Positions 44,958-54,868 of a stretch of 64,000 bases of DNA are shown one piece after another. This DNA is from Mariprofundaceae bacterium (GTDB lineage: Bacteria; Pseudomonadota; Zetaproteobacteria; Mariprofundales; Mariprofundaceae), in the NCBI GenBank assembly GCA_021772895.1, contig JAJFLC010000002.1, forward strand, positions 1 to 64,000, written 5' to 3'. The translations under genes and the position numbers were made by a program. Numbering within the stretch: the stretch's first letter is position 1; every line of letters begins with the position of its first letter. The notes under the pieces were generated by a model that was not told the DNA's origin, made no database searches, and saw only the letters and a list, made by a program, of their open reading frames with translations.

Positions 44958-46241
44958 TTACTCCAGCAGCCGGGTTCTGTGATTGTTGCCAATTTCTCTA
45001 ACGACATCCTCATTCAGACCAGCCAAGTGAGCATATTCTGGCCAATTATTGACAGCCGCTTCGACCTTTTCAATCACGCTATGCCTGATGTGAAACTCAT
45101 CACCAACCACCTGTAGATCCTTCCTGGTAAAACCACTCGACTTTCCATTAACCAGCATCTGATGTTCATTCGTCCACTGACCTGCCGGGTTATGCGCATA
45201 GGTCAAATCATATGCTGGCGAAAGCACCCATGCTCCGGTTTGATCCATCAGGTAGGAAATGTTCTTGGTATGGTCATCCTGGTTTCTAGCCAACACATTA
45301 AACACCATGCGGCGATAGAGCTCTTCTACATCTTTTTGCAATTTGGTTATGCGCATCGTAGCCAGTAGTGCTTGCGAATAGCTGTATGCGCGTGCTCTAT
45401 TGAAATCATAGTGAGCGAGTGCGCACAAGGATTGCATGTGGATTTTACCGCCGTTTACACGATCAAATCGACGGGTCATAAAATGGGCTCTTCCGCTCTC
45501 TTCCCACAAGTCGCATTCGATCATGTCGATGCCAGATGCCTTGGCCATCAAATAGTATGCAAATTCAATGCGTCCGAATTGTTTGGGTTCGCCTAATTCC
45601 ATATCCGTTATACCATCGAATTTGATGATCCAGTGATCGAAACCGGTTGGTACCGCCGCCTGTCCTGATATGATCTCCTTCGTCTTACTGTTAATAGCAA
45701 CAATACCCTTGGGTCGAGCACCACCGGCAGATGTGCCAATCTGTAGAATTGCGCTCAAGGCATCGTTATCGTTGCTGCTTACCTGTAGCTCTCCCTTAGC
45801 TTGCATGACCTGATTGGCCAACTCGATAATTCCGGGCATATCGACCGGCACAGCCTGACTTATAGCTGACTTAATGGCCGGTCGAAATTCAAGAGCTCCC
45901 ATTCCCCGGCTCCCCATGTACAAAAGCTTTTCGACAGGGTTTATGTTGGTGCGGCCTTCTTTGGCAAGCCACACATCAATCATGGCATTACCAAACTTGT
46001 CAGGCAGTGAATCTGCCAACATGCCCGGTAAACCCGCGAACGTATCTCGATTGAGATTGGTGAAGGTGAAGCGTTTTTTTCGGCCGCCATCAGTCGGCAT
46101 AAGCAGCTGTGACGGCTGAAGTCCGGTTCTGGCAAATTTGTCCGTATAAGCAAAGGTTCCGTACTGACGATTGCCATCCCATGCGACTGCGCCGATCTGC
46201 TCCCCCCACAGATAAACCTCTGCAACCGAGTGTTCGGCCAT
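44958..46241 (-). CDS. hipA: HipA-type serine/threonine kinase toxin
   Basis: HipA family: N-terminal domain (about 1-115, AEVYLWGEQIGAVAWD), a loop GTSAGGARPK (169-178) resembling the autophosphorylation region, catalytic NQDDHTKN (320-327) and SPAYDLT (341-347). In E. coli HipA phosphorylates glutamyl-tRNA synthetase and causes persistence. All kinase motifs are intact, so it may be active. It overlaps hipB by one base (TAATG). Confidence 0.92.
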   Translation of the reverse strand: MAEHSVAEVYLWGEQIGAVAWDGNRQYGTFAYTDKFARTGLQPSQLLMPTDGGRKKRFTFTNLNRDTFAGLPGMLADSLPDKFGNAMIDVWLAKEGRTNINPVEKLLYMGSRGMGALEFRPAIKSAISQAVPVDMPGIIELANQVMQAKGELQVSSNDNDALSAILQIGTSAGGARPKGIVAINSKTKEIISGQAAVPTGFDHWIIKFDGITDMELGEPKQFGRIEFAYYLMAKASGIDMIECDLWEESGRAHFMTRRFDRVNGGKIHMQSLCALAHYDFNRARAYSYSQALLATMRITKLQKDVEELYRRMVFNVLARNQDDHTKNISYLMDQTGAWVLSPAYDLTYAHNPAGQWTNEHQMLVNGKSSGFTRKDLQVVGDEFHIRHSVIEKVEAAVNNWPEYAHLAGLNEDVVREIGNNHRTRLLE

Positions 46242-46549
46242 TACTTGCCTCCTCTCGCACGCTGACGAGTTTTCCCTTGCATTTCAGCTAGGGCAATCGG
46301 GTCAATAGTGTCTTCAGGTAACATTAACTCCAACTGATCCAGCGCTTGCAACTCGCGCAATATGGCAACCAGCGTCGAAACTTTACCGCTCCCGTTCTTT
46401 TCCATGCGGCGGATAGTTTCGACTGATACACCCGTTCGCTCGGCCATGCTCTCTTGCGTAATGTTCTGGTTCAGCCTCGCAGTGGCAATCCTGCTCCCGA
46501 TTTCGACAAGGATTGCTTTGTCTGCCATAGAAAATGGATCAACACTCAT
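46241..46549 (-). CDS. hipB: HipB-type XRE antitoxin
   Basis: Helix-turn-helix of the XRE class (about 28-60, NITQESMAERTGVSVETIRRME), then a short C-terminal tail with basic residues (GKTRQRARGG). It would neutralise HipA and repress the operon. Stop and hipA start share one base. Three AAGAAGTCA boxes lie at its start and upstream. Confidence 0.88.
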   Translation of the reverse strand: MSVDPFSMADKAILVEIGSRIATARLNQNITQESMAERTGVSVETIRRMEKNGSGKVSTLVAILRELQALDQLELMLPEDTIDPIALAEMQGKTRQRARGGK

Positions 46550-46633
46550 AAGAAGTCAATTATGCAGCTTTATACTAAAAAATGCAAGATAATACCTTAT
46601 TTATGACTTCTTATAGACATTAAGAAGAAGTCA
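46550..46633. promoter_or_regulatory. three AAGAAGTCA boxes, putative HipB operators
   Basis: AAGAAGTCA occurs at 46550-46558 and 46625-46633, and its inverse TGACTTCTT at 46604-46612. The last two form an inverted pair spanning about 30 bases. They surround the hipB promoter region, as expected for autoregulation. Confidence 0.6.
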
Positions 46634-46710
46634 TTCTTTTTCTCCAAATGCCAAACAACAAGAAATGTCGGAATACAGGCAAGGTCAAGTATCCTGTCAG
46701 TTGTGTGCGG

Positions 46711-46833
46711 CTAGTGTGCATCTTTCCAGTCTTTGGTCATCATGGCCACTACGCGCTTCACGACTACGCCAGTGCATTTTTCAAGCATTCCTTCTTCCGC
46801 TAAAAAAGCCTCGAAGTTACTACCGCGATACAT
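46711..46833 (-). pseudogene. truncated XRE-type regulator (40 aa)
   Basis: ATG 46833 opens MYRGSNFEAFLAEEGM and ends at TAG 46713-46711 after 40 residues. The N-terminus matches a group of XRE-type antitoxin-like regulators of about 90-100 aa, in which the helix-turn-helix should follow where this one stops. It is a truncated remnant beside hipBA; no toxin partner is visible. The match is from memory. The rest of 46634-46885 is empty. Confidence 0.5.
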
Positions 46834-46885
46834 CTGATGTCGTAACACACCTCTTCAATCAATTGTATAACCACTAACAAAGGAA

Positions 46886-46913
46886 AAGGGCCCACGATTT
46901 CTCGCAGGCCCTT
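46886..46913 (-). terminator. terminator of tRNA-Arg(ACG)
   Basis: AAGGGCC (46886-46892) and GGCCCTT (46907-46913) form a stem extended by TGCGA/TCGTG pairs. On the minus strand TTTTCC follows. It lies right after the tRNA 3' end. Confidence 0.75.
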
Positions 46914-46921
46914 CTCTTATA

Positions 46922-46998
46922 TGGCGCTCCCTGAGCGATTCGAACGCCCGGCCCTCTGATTCGTAGTCAGATACTCTATCCAGCTGAGCTAAGGGAGC
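46922..46998 (-). tRNA. tRNA-Arg (anticodon ACG)
   Basis: Full cloverleaf with GCTCCCT/AGGGAGC acceptor, anticodon loop CTACGAA, GTTCGAATC T loop and encoded CCA. Its 5' end overlaps the last codons and stop of the upstream lipoprotein gene. Confidence 0.97.
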
Positions 46999-47545
46999 CT
47001 TGTTTTTTCGTACCCTCTTCTGAAGGGCCGCGAACACTAATGGCTTTTAACCATAATTTCCAACCCGGCGTGTCCGGACCAAAAAGTTCGGGGAATTCCT
47101 GATAAAGCCAACCTCGATAAATCAGATCACCTTTATAATGTAACTCCACGAACGCGGCGGGATTATGCACATTTTCATCATCAATAAAAGCACCAGATTT
47201 TGTACGCAATCCATTGGCCAATCCAAGCAGGTTAATATCCCAATCCTGAAACATTTTTTTCTCATGATTAGTCACATCCAAATGAAAGATGCGGGCTGTT
47301 GATGTCTGTAAAAACATCAAAGATGCATCACCTTCTACAGCAGTTGCCCACTCCGGCAACACAGTCTGATCTTTCTGCTCACCATGCGGATCATCCGGTG
47401 CTGTAAGAGGAAGTTGCCACTGAATGGTTGCTTTATCGTTTGAATCACAGCCACTGAGTAGAAACAGCGACAGCAACAGTGCCATGACAATGTTTCCGCC
47501 AAGGAGGCTGAGTACACTCTTTTTAAATTTAAATATTTCTAACAC
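46976..47545 (-). CDS. lipoprotein, DUF2155-like (189 aa)
   Basis: N-terminal signal with lipobox LLSGC near residue 33. The C-terminal half (PAAFVELHYKGDLIYRGWLYQEFP, then WKLWLKAIS) weakly resembles DUF2155 periplasmic proteins. GTG 47545 is the likely start, with CAGGG upstream. The frame ends inside tRNA-Arg(ACG): its last seven residues are encoded by the tRNA 5' part. Function unknown. Confidence 0.65.
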   Translation of the reverse strand: MLEIFKFKKSVLSLLGGNIVMALLLSLFLLSGCDSNDKATIQWQLPLTAPDDPHGEQKDQTVLPEWATAVEGDASLMFLQTSTARIFHLDVTNHEKKMFQDWDINLLGLANGLRTKSGAFIDDENVHNPAAFVELHYKGDLIYRGWLYQEFPELFGPDTPGWKLWLKAISVRGPSEEGTKKQGSLSSAG

Positions 47546-47600
47546 AGGAGTACCCTGCCATACAAGATCAACATCGTTAAACGATTATCGTTTAGATAAA

Positions 47601-47688
47601 TGGCGGAGAGAGAGGGATTCGAACCCTCGATAGGTTGCCCTATACACCCTTAGCAGGGGCGCGCTTTCGGCCACTCAGCCATCTCTCC
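47601..47688 (-). tRNA. tRNA-Ser (anticodon GCT)
   Basis: Class II tRNA of 88 nt with a long variable arm, acceptor GGAGAGA/TCTCTCC, anticodon GCT and encoded CCA. Confidence 0.97.
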
Positions 47689-47729
47689 GTAAAAGAAGGG
47701 ATGCCTGTATGGCATCCCCTATTTGTATA

Positions 47730-47818
47730 TGGCGGAAGGGGTGGGATTCGAACCCACGGTAGGTTTCCCTACGCCGGTTTTCAAGACCGGTACGTTCGGC
47801 CAGCTCTGTCACCCTTCC
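47730..47818 (-). tRNA. tRNA-Ser (anticodon TGA)
   Basis: Class II tRNA of 89 nt with a long variable arm, acceptor GGAAGGG/CCCTTCC, anticodon stem CCGGT with loop CTTGAAA (anticodon TGA) and encoded CCA. It follows serS at its 3' side. Confidence 0.97.
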
Positions 47819-47857
47819 AAGTGTCATCATTGGTGCGCGGCGAAATATAGCCACTCA

Positions 47858-49141
47858 TTAAGCATTTGCAATGATCTCTCGTCCACCAAGGTAAGATTGC
47901 AATGCGACTGGTATCTTTACAGAACCATCTGCCTGCCAGCCATTCTCAAGCACAGCCACCAAAGTTCGTCCAATTGCCAATCCTGAACCATTCAATGTCG
48001 CAACGGCAACAGGCTTCCCATCTTCACCTCTGAACCTGATATTGGCACGTCTGCCCTGAAACTGGCCAAACGATGAACAGGAAGAAATTTCACGATATAT
48101 GCCCTGACTCGGCAACCAGACTTCAAGATCAAATGTCTTCTGTGCAGAAAAACCAATATCTCCAGCACACAGATCAACCACACGGTAGGGAAGCTCTAAT
48201 GCCTGAAGCACGGCCTCTGCATGTGCCGTCAGGTCATGCAAAGCACTCAGGGCATGTTCGGGCTGAACCAACTGTACCAGTTCCACCTTATCAAACTGAT
48301 GTTGTCGAATCATACCACGCACATCACGGCCTGCTGATCCCGCTTCACGGCGAAAACATGGTGTGTAGGCACAGTGTTTAATCGGTAATGCAGCGCCATC
48401 AAGAATCTGATCCTGATAAAGATTGGTGACGGGCACTTCTGCTGTGGGAATTAAAAAAAGTTCTTCGCCCTCAAGTTTATAGAGATCATCCTCAAACTTT
48501 GGCAACTGGCCTGTACCTGTCATGGTTTTTCGATTGGCAATCGCAGGCACCCAAACCTCTTCATAGCCATGTTTGTCTGCATGCATATCAAGCATCAACT
48601 GCATCAATGCACGTTCAAGCCTGGCACCCATACCCCGGAGAACAGAAAAACGGCTTCCTGCAAGGGTTGCTCCCGCTTCAAAATCCAGAATCCCTAAGGC
48701 TTCACCAATATCCCAGTGTGCAGGGACTTCATCTTCTCTTGGTGTCCCCCACTTGCGGAGTTCCACATTTGCCGCTTCATCAGAACCATCGGGAACCGAA
48801 TCATGAGGGAGATTTGGAATCTCTAACAGGATGTTGGAAAATTCAGTCTCCGCCTCTTTTGCTGTCGCATCCAGCCCTTTGACCTGACGCGATACCTCAC
48901 CCATCAAAGCCATCTCTTCAGATGCATCTGCACCTGAACCTTTTTTCTGGCCAATCACTTTGGATACACGATTACGCTCAGACTGAAGAACTTCCAGTTC
49001 CCCTTTCAGTTCACGCTGGCGAACATCCAAAGCTTTTGCTCTGCTCCAGGCAGAGCCTGCATCCACAACACCTTCTCCCCGGCGAGAAAGCGCTGTCTGC
49101 ATGGCATCAAAATCTGTACGAAAGGCCTTGCGATCGATCAT
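47858..49141 (-). CDS. serS: seryl-tRNA synthetase
   Basis: Charges tRNA-Ser. N-terminal coiled-coil arm (about 30-105), class II motif 2 ([22 protein letters not shown]) and motif 3 ([21 protein letters not shown]). 427 residues, full length. The start overlaps the gyrA stop by four bases, and two tRNA-Ser genes lie directly downstream. Confidence 0.97.
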   Translation of the reverse strand: MIDRKAFRTDFDAMQTALSRRGEGVVDAGSAWSRAKALDVRQRELKGELEVLQSERNRVSKVIGQKKGSGADASEEMALMGEVSRQVKGLDATAKEAETEFSNILLEIPNLPHDSVPDGSDEAANVELRKWGTPREDEVPAHWDIGEALGILDFEAGATLAGSRFSVLRGMGARLERALMQLMLDMHADKHGYEEVWVPAIANRKTMTGTGQLPKFEDDLYKLEGEELFLIPTAEVPVTNLYQDQILDGAALPIKHCAYTPCFRREAGSAGRDVRGMIRQHQFDKVELVQLVQPEHALSALHDLTAHAEAVLQALELPYRVVDLCAGDIGFSAQKTFDLEVWLPSQGIYREISSCSSFGQFQGRRANIRFRGEDGKPVAVATLNGSGLAIGRTLVAVLENGWQADGSVKIPVALQSYLGGREIIANA

Positions 49142-51657
49142 TCCAGATTGCCGGTACCATCTTCGGACTCATCCGCCGTATCGATTTCAGAATCATCACC
49201 TACAAATTCATCGTCTATAGCGTCATCATCCTGCTTCTCGACCACGCGTGCGGCACCGATCACACGTTCTTTTTCAGTACAGTCGATCAAGATAACACCC
49301 TGTGTATTACGACCGATGACCGAAATGCCACCCATACGAATACGAACCAAGCGCCCTGTATCGGTCATCATCATCACCTGATCATCTTCCACAACCTGAA
49401 CGGCTGCGACCATGGCACCGTTACGGCCACCAGTTTTCAGCGTGAACACGCCCTGACCGCCACGTTTCTGCGAGTTATACTCTTCAACCGCAGTACGCTT
49501 GCCATAGCCATTTTCTGAAACCGCAAGCAAACATGCGCGATCTACAACCAGTGACATTCCGATCACAGTATCACCCTTAGGCATCCGCATGCCTGTCACA
49601 CCGCGTGTACTTCGGCCCATGGGTCGAACATCAGTTTCAGCAAAACGAATCGTTTTACCACCGCTTGAAGCGAGCATGATATCCTGCTCACCGTTGGAAC
49701 GCGCCACGCCAATCAGATCATCATCATCATCAATCTTGATCGCGATAATGCCATTTGCACGAATATTTTTGAAATCCGAAAGCTTGGTTTTTTTAATCAC
49801 ACCATTGGCCGTGGCCATCACAATGTAATAATTATCATCAAATTCCCGAACCGCCAATGTGGCCGATATGCTTTCATCTTTTTCAACAGGCAGCAGATTT
49901 ACCAGTGCTTTACCACGTGTCGCTCTGCCCGCTTGAGGTACTTCATAGACCTTTTTACGGAACACACGCCCACGATCTGAGAAAAAGAGCAGATAATCGT
50001 GTGTAGAAGCCACCATCAACTGAGCAACAAAGTCCTCTTCCTTGGTGGTCATTGCAGTTTTACCCTTTCCACCCCTGCGCTGAGCCCGGTAAAGCGAAGC
50101 TGCATTGCGTTTGATATATCCCTCATTGGAAATCGTGACCACCATATCTTCTTCGGTAATCAAATCTTCCACTGACAACTCAGCAGTTTCATCCATGATC
50201 AGCGTGCGGCGCGGATCAGCATACTTATCACGCACCTCTTCCAGCTCTTCAACAATCACAGCCATCAATAGTTTTTCATCGGCCAAAATGGCTTTCAAAT
50301 GTGTAATGATTGCTTGAACTTCTTCAAACTCTGCTTTGATTTTATCACGTTCCAAACCTGTCAGACGTTGCAGACGCATATCCAAAATAGCCTGAGCCTG
50401 TTTATCGGACAAAGCAAAACGTTCCATCAGGCCCATCTTGGCTTCGGCACCCGTCTGGCTGCCACGAATCAACTTGATGACTTCATCAATATTATCAAGC
50501 GCAATCAGCAAACCTTCCAGAATATGGGCACGTGCTTCGGCTTTTGCCAGATCAAACAGGCAACGACGTGTCACCACCTGACGGCGATGATCTACAAAGT
50601 GCAGCAACAGTTCACGGATACCACACAGCTTGGGTTGGCCGTCCACCAACGCCAGCATATTACAGCTGAAATTGCATTGTAGCTGGGTATGTTTATAGAG
50701 ATTGTTCAGGATTACTTCCGGGATCTCGTTGCGTTTCAGCTCAATGGCAATACGCATGCCATCACGATCAGATTCATCCCGTAAATCCGAAATACCCTCC
50801 ATCTTTTTATCACGAACGAGATGCGCAATATTTTCAATCAGTTTTGATTTATTGACCTGATAGGGAAGCTCATTGATAATCAGGGAAACACGCTTGGTAC
50901 GTGCATGGGTTTCAACCAGAGCCTTGGCACGCATGGTGACCGAACCACGACCTGAAACAAACGCCTCGCGCATGCCCTGACGTCCATAAATAAAACCACC
51001 CGTAGGGAAATCCGGGCCTGGCATGATCTGCATCAGCTCTTCATCATCAACCTCAGGATTATGAATCAAGGCAATGGTTGCACCGATACTTTCACCCAAA
51101 TTGTGCGGCGGAATATTCGTTGCCATGCCCACAGCAATACCCTGTGAACCATTCACCAAAAGGTTAGGATATTTGGCTGGCAGCACTTTGGGTTCAGCCA
51201 TGGAACCATCATAGTTCGGGCCAAAATCAACCGTATCTTTATCAATGTCCGCCAACAGCTCCGCAGCGACCTTGCTCATGCGCGCTTCTGTATAACGCAT
51301 CGCAGCAGGTGAATCGCCATCGACTGAACCAAAGTTACCCTGCCCATCAATCAGCAGATGACGCATGCTCCATGGCTGTGCCATACGCACCATGGCATCA
51401 TAAACAGCGGTATCACCATGTGGATGGTATTTACCGATCACATCACCAACGACACGCGCAGATTTTTTATAAGGTTTATCATGCGTCGAACCAAGATCCT
51501 GCATCGCAAAAAGGATTCGACGATGCACAGGCTTTAAGCCATCTCGGGCATCAGGCAGTGCCCGCCCAATAATCACACTCATCGCATAATCGAGGTAGGA
51601 GCGTTTCATCTCCTCTTCGATAAGAACGGGAACCGCAGGGTTCAGACTTTCTTCCAT
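49138..51657 (-). CDS. gyrA: DNA gyrase subunit A
   Basis: Introduces negative supercoils with GyrB. Catalytic Tyr122 in AAMRYTEAR lies at the E. coli position. The quinolone-determining region has Thr83 (Ser in E. coli) and Asp87, a natural variant in many bacteria. The GyrA box is AQRRGGKGK, followed by the C-terminal pinwheel and an acidic tail. 839 residues from ATG 51657, which has GGAGAG upstream. Confidence 0.98.
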   Translation of the reverse strand: MEESLNPAVPVLIEEEMKRSYLDYAMSVIIGRALPDARDGLKPVHRRILFAMQDLGSTHDKPYKKSARVVGDVIGKYHPHGDTAVYDAMVRMAQPWSMRHLLIDGQGNFGSVDGDSPAAMRYTEARMSKVAAELLADIDKDTVDFGPNYDGSMAEPKVLPAKYPNLLVNGSQGIAVGMATNIPPHNLGESIGATIALIHNPEVDDEELMQIMPGPDFPTGGFIYGRQGMREAFVSGRGSVTMRAKALVETHARTKRVSLIINELPYQVNKSKLIENIAHLVRDKKMEGISDLRDESDRDGMRIAIELKRNEIPEVILNNLYKHTQLQCNFSCNMLALVDGQPKLCGIRELLLHFVDHRRQVVTRRCLFDLAKAEARAHILEGLLIALDNIDEVIKLIRGSQTGAEAKMGLMERFALSDKQAQAILDMRLQRLTGLERDKIKAEFEEVQAIITHLKAILADEKLLMAVIVEELEEVRDKYADPRRTLIMDETAELSVEDLITEEDMVVTISNEGYIKRNAASLYRAQRRGGKGKTAMTTKEEDFVAQLMVASTHDYLLFFSDRGRVFRKKVYEVPQAGRATRGKALVNLLPVEKDESISATLAVREFDDNYYIVMATANGVIKKTKLSDFKNIRANGIIAIKIDDDDDLIGVARSNGEQDIMLASSGGKTIRFAETDVRPMGRSTRGVTGMRMPKGDTVIGMSLVVDRACLLAVSENGYGKRTAVEEYNSQKRGGQGVFTLKTGGRNGAMVAAVQVVEDDQVMMMTDTGRLVRIRMGGISVIGRNTQGVILIDCTEKERVIGAARVVEKQDDDAIDDEFVGDDSEIDTADESEDGTGNLE

Positions 51658-51681
51658 GTTTTTACTCTCCAAACCTGTAGA

Positions 51682-51758
51682 TGGTGCCCTCGACAGGAGT
51701 CGAACCTGTGGCCTACCGCTTAGGAGGCGGTCGCTCTATCCAGCTGAGCTACGAGGGC
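51682..51758 (-). tRNA. tRNA-Arg (anticodon CCT)
   Basis: 77-nt cloverleaf with acceptor GCCCTCG/CGAGGGC, anticodon CCT in loop CTCCTAA and encoded CCA. It sits between apt and gyrA. Confidence 0.97.
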
Positions 51759-51844
51759 TCCGGCGGGGTGCATGATAGCTGCATATCACCCATCCTGCAC
51801 CCTCGAAGTGACATGGCTCTATCTATTTAATTTATAAAGAAGTT

Positions 51845-52372
51845 CTAATAAGAAAGAAGACTATGAACCGGCACATCATCCAGCACATCCCTTCCGTTGA
51901 GAAAGCTCAACTCAATGACAAACAGGCATGCTGCCACTTCCGCGCCAAGATGACGTACCAGATCCACGGTAGCCCGTGCAGTGCCGCCGGTTGCCAGCAG
52001 ATCATCCACAAGTACAATTTTATGCCCGGAACTTAATGCATCTCTATGGATTTCCAATGCATCAAAACCATATTCAAGTTCATATTCGATCTGATGAACT
52101 TCAGCAGGCAACTTACCCGGTTTCCTGACCGGCACAAAACCAATTCCGGTCTGTTGCGCCAAAGCCGCACCAAAAAGAAACCCTCTTGATTCCACGCCCA
52201 CAATCGCATCAATATTTTGCGGCATCAGGCATGCCAATTGTGAAACCGATGCAGAAAAAGCCTGACCATCAGCCAATAACGGTGAAATATCTTTAAATAC
52301 AATTCCGGGGCTCGGAAAGTCGGGAATGTCCCGAATGTAATCACGCAGATGAACCGCAGTCTGTGAAGTCAA
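51845..52372 (-). CDS. apt: adenine phosphoribosyltransferase
   Basis: Salvages adenine to AMP using PRPP. Motifs: FPSPGIVFKDISPLL, VGVESRGFLFG, and the PRPP loop KIVLVDDLLATGGTA. 175 residues. The start appears to be TTG 52372, which overlaps the rpoS stop (TTGA), because GGAGGAG lies about five bases upstream and no ATG is suitably placed. Confidence 0.95.
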   Translation of the reverse strand: MTSQTAVHLRDYIRDIPDFPSPGIVFKDISPLLADGQAFSASVSQLACLMPQNIDAIVGVESRGFLFGAALAQQTGIGFVPVRKPGKLPAEVHQIEYELEYGFDALEIHRDALSSGHKIVLVDDLLATGGTARATVDLVRHLGAEVAACLFVIELSFLNGRDVLDDVPVHSLLSY

Positions 52373-53214
52373 ACAATCTCCTCCAATGTAATCTTTTCTG
52401 AATCCATCACTGTACGCAATTTTTGTAAGGCAACAACCTGAATCTGGCGAATTCGCTCACGGGTAACACCCATATGTGTGCCAATGGCTTCCAGAGTCCA
52501 CGGATCACTGGTTCGATCCAAACCATAACGAAGGCGAACCACCTCCTGCTCTTTTGACGTCAGTTTATCCATCCAGCCGGTCAACATATCGTCACGAATT
52601 TCGATATCAAGATGATCATCAGGTAATTCAGCAGATGCATCCTCAGTCACATCATACAATGTGAAATCACCATCGTCATGCAGCATATTATCCGCACTCT
52701 CTGTTGGCGTAGCCACACCCAAAAGTGTCTGAATTCTCTCACTGCTTTTACCCATATGTAAGGCAATTTCATTTTCCAGCGGTTCACGCCCTAACAAAGC
52801 ACGTAACTCATTGGTCGTACGCAGCATTGAATTGTATTCTTTCCCAACATGTACCGGTAATCGGATGGTGCGAGCCTGATTCATAATGGCCCGTTCAACC
52901 GACTGACGAATCCACCAGGTGGCGTAAGTGGAAAAACGGCAACCATGTGCATCATCAAACTTTTCAACCGCACGCATCAAGCCAATATTGCCTTCTTCAA
53001 CCAGATCAGAAAGTGCAAGGCCACGATTGATATAGCGCCTGGAAATTTTCACAACAAGCCGAAGATTAGATTGGATCATTTTGTGGCGTGCAGATTCATC
53101 GCCTTTTCGAATCGCGCGGGAGATATCGATCTCCTCCTGCGCTGTTAAAAGATCATAACGTGATATTTCACGCATATAAAGTGTCATCGGGTCCAGACTG
53201 TGCCGTTTTGCCAT
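52369..53214 (-). CDS. rpoS: RNA polymerase sigma factor RpoS
   Basis: Sigma-70 family: region 1.2 (DPMTLYMREISRYDLLTAQEE), region 2 (LVEEGNIGLMRAVEKFD, FSTYATWWIRQSVERAI), region 3 (NQARTIRLPVHVGKE) and region 4 (LEAIGTHMGVTRERIRQIQ). Region 3 and the nlpD neighbour favour RpoS over RpoH. At 281 residues it is shorter than E. coli RpoS (330), mainly at the N-terminus. GGAGG lies six bases before the ATG. Confidence 0.9.
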   Translation of the reverse strand: MAKRHSLDPMTLYMREISRYDLLTAQEEIDISRAIRKGDESARHKMIQSNLRLVVKISRRYINRGLALSDLVEEGNIGLMRAVEKFDDAHGCRFSTYATWWIRQSVERAIMNQARTIRLPVHVGKEYNSMLRTTNELRALLGREPLENEIALHMGKSSERIQTLLGVATPTESADNMLHDDGDFTLYDVTEDASAELPDDHLDIEIRDDMLTGWMDKLTSKEQEVVRLRYGLDRTSDPWTLEAIGTHMGVTRERIRQIQVVALQKLRTVMDSEKITLEEIV

Positions 53215-53449
53215 AATTGCCTCCGTGCATTATACAGACTTACTGCTCTATCGGAAGAATTCATAAAACCTTTAACAGACAAAAAATCATAGTAATATAT
53301 ATTACAAAATTACGCTACAAGGCTTCTAATATGAATATATTTCTTGTTTTTCAAATGCAAAAATGAATTCATATAATTTAAATTTTATTGAAAAATACTT
53401 CCCTATGCCTGATTCTACTAAATTCCTCACATATTCTCAATTTAAAATA

Positions 53450-54241
53450 CTATTTCCGAGGAAGATAAGCAAGCGGATCGACCGGCGTCTCTCCTCGTCT
53501 GACCTCGAAGTGAAGATTTGGCCTGCCATTTGTCCTTCCTGTTTTGCCTGCTCTGGCAATCACATCACCCATTTTAACCTTATCACCCTTGTGTACCAGG
53601 TTCTTTTGATTATGCGCATATGCAGTAAACAGATCTTTGCTATGCCGGACAAGGACAAGATTTCCATACGAAGACAGGCCTTTTGAATACACCACCTCAC
53701 CCGAAGCCGCAGCATGAACCGGTGTCCCTTCTTTCACACCAATGTCGATGCCATCGTGCATTCGGCTTTTCCGCCTTCCAAAACCACTTGTAACCGGACC
53801 ATTCACAGGCCAACGCAAACGGAAAGACTTCACACCATTGATAGCGGCCTGCCGATAGAGTTTCTTTTTTGGCTGCAACGTTTTTTGTCTTGGCCGCGTG
53901 AGAGCATGTCTTTTTGGCGACTTCTTTTTTAGCATCGGTATATAACTTGGGCGCGCTGCTCTTTTTGTTAACGAAAGTCTCTGTCCAACGTAAATTGTGT
54001 AAGGTTGACGAATATGGTTCCGGCGAGCCAAAAGCTTGTGATCCACACCAAAACGCTTACCAATACTGTACAGTGTATCGCCTCGGCGAACGGTATAATT
54101 GGCGTATGTTTTAGGATGTTTTTTAGTTGAGTATTTTCCTTGTCCGAACTTGCCATTGGCATAACCTGGCAATTCCGTTTTAAAGCAGCCGGAAAAAGCC
54201 AAAACGGCAAAGATCATGAATAATCTTAGTGCAACAGCCAT
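53450..54241 (-). CDS. nlpD: NlpD-like LysM/M23 lipoprotein
   Basis: Lipobox AFSGC near residue 19, LysM domain (YTVRRGDTLYSIGKRFG), then an M23 peptidase domain. HDGID holds two metal ligands and YAH is kept, but the final HxH motif reads NLHFEV with Asn in the first His place. It may therefore be an amidase activator of the NlpD/EnvC kind and not a peptidase. ATG 54241 overlaps the upstream gene by 16 bases. The place before rpoS supports NlpD. Confidence 0.88.
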   Translation of the reverse strand: MAVALRLFMIFAVLAFSGCFKTELPGYANGKFGQGKYSTKKHPKTYANYTVRRGDTLYSIGKRFGVDHKLLARRNHIRQPYTIYVGQRLSLTKRAARPSYIPMLKKKSPKRHALTRPRQKTLQPKKKLYRQAAINGVKSFRLRWPVNGPVTSGFGRRKSRMHDGIDIGVKEGTPVHAAASGEVVYSKGLSSYGNLVLVRHSKDLFTAYAHNQKNLVHKGDKVKMGDVIARAGKTGRTNGRPNLHFEVRRGETPVDPLAYLPRK

Positions 54242-54861
54242 AACCCAACAAAACCTACAACAACCAGAATGGTTACGACAACTGTAATCCACTCAAAATG
54301 ATGTTCAACAAATGCTCTTAAACGTGCTCCCCCCCAATGTAAAAGAGCTGCCTCCAAAAAAAATCTGCTTCCACGTGATACAAACGAGGCCAATATAAAC
54401 CATAAAAATGGCAAGCCAAAAGCACCGGCTGCAATCGTAAATACTTTAAAAGGAATCGGTGAAAAGCCTGCAATGAGTATAATCGCGACCCCATATTGCT
54501 CAAACCAGCTCTTAGCCAATTCAAAGGGCTCCATAATGCCATAAAAATTAATGATCGGCATTGCAACAGCTACAAATAACGTCATGCCAATCAGATAACC
54601 TACAGCGGCTCCTACCGTAGAGCCCATTGTAGAGATCGCTGCAAATCGAAAACTCTGATCTGGACGCCCTAAAGCCAGCGCAATGAGTAAAACATCAGGT
54701 GGAATGGGAAAGACACTCGACTCAATCAGTGCAATCACAAACAGCGCTATTTTGGCATGCGGATGATTCGCCCAGGACATCGTCCAGCGATAACAGCGCC
54801 GCAACCATGATTCGCGTTTGTCAGCCACTGCATTGACTTCGATTTGATTTCCTTTGTTCAT
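54226..54861 (-). CDS. YqaA/DedA-family membrane protein (211 aa)
   Basis: About five membrane helices with the DedA-type stretch VIALIESSVFPIPPDVLLIAL (in two parts) and the GFSPIPFKVFTIAAGAF motif. DedA-like proteins are linked to lipid carrier flipping; the role of the YqaA branch is unclear. It lies between pcm and nlpD, the usual gamma-type order. Confidence 0.9.
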   Translation of the reverse strand: MNKGNQIEVNAVADKRESWLRRCYRWTMSWANHPHAKIALFVIALIESSVFPIPPDVLLIALALGRPDQSFRFAAISTMGSTVGAAVGYLIGMTLFVAVAMPIINFYGIMEPFELAKSWFEQYGVAIILIAGFSPIPFKVFTIAAGAFGLPFLWFILASFVSRGSRFFLEAALLHWGGARLRAFVEHHFEWITVVVTILVVVGFVGLWLLH

Positions 54862-54868
54862 CTCAGAT

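Noticed and set aside
46860-47000. tRNA-integrated genomic island with att repeats
   Set aside because: No copy of the tRNA-Arg 3' end and no integrase were found around hipBA.
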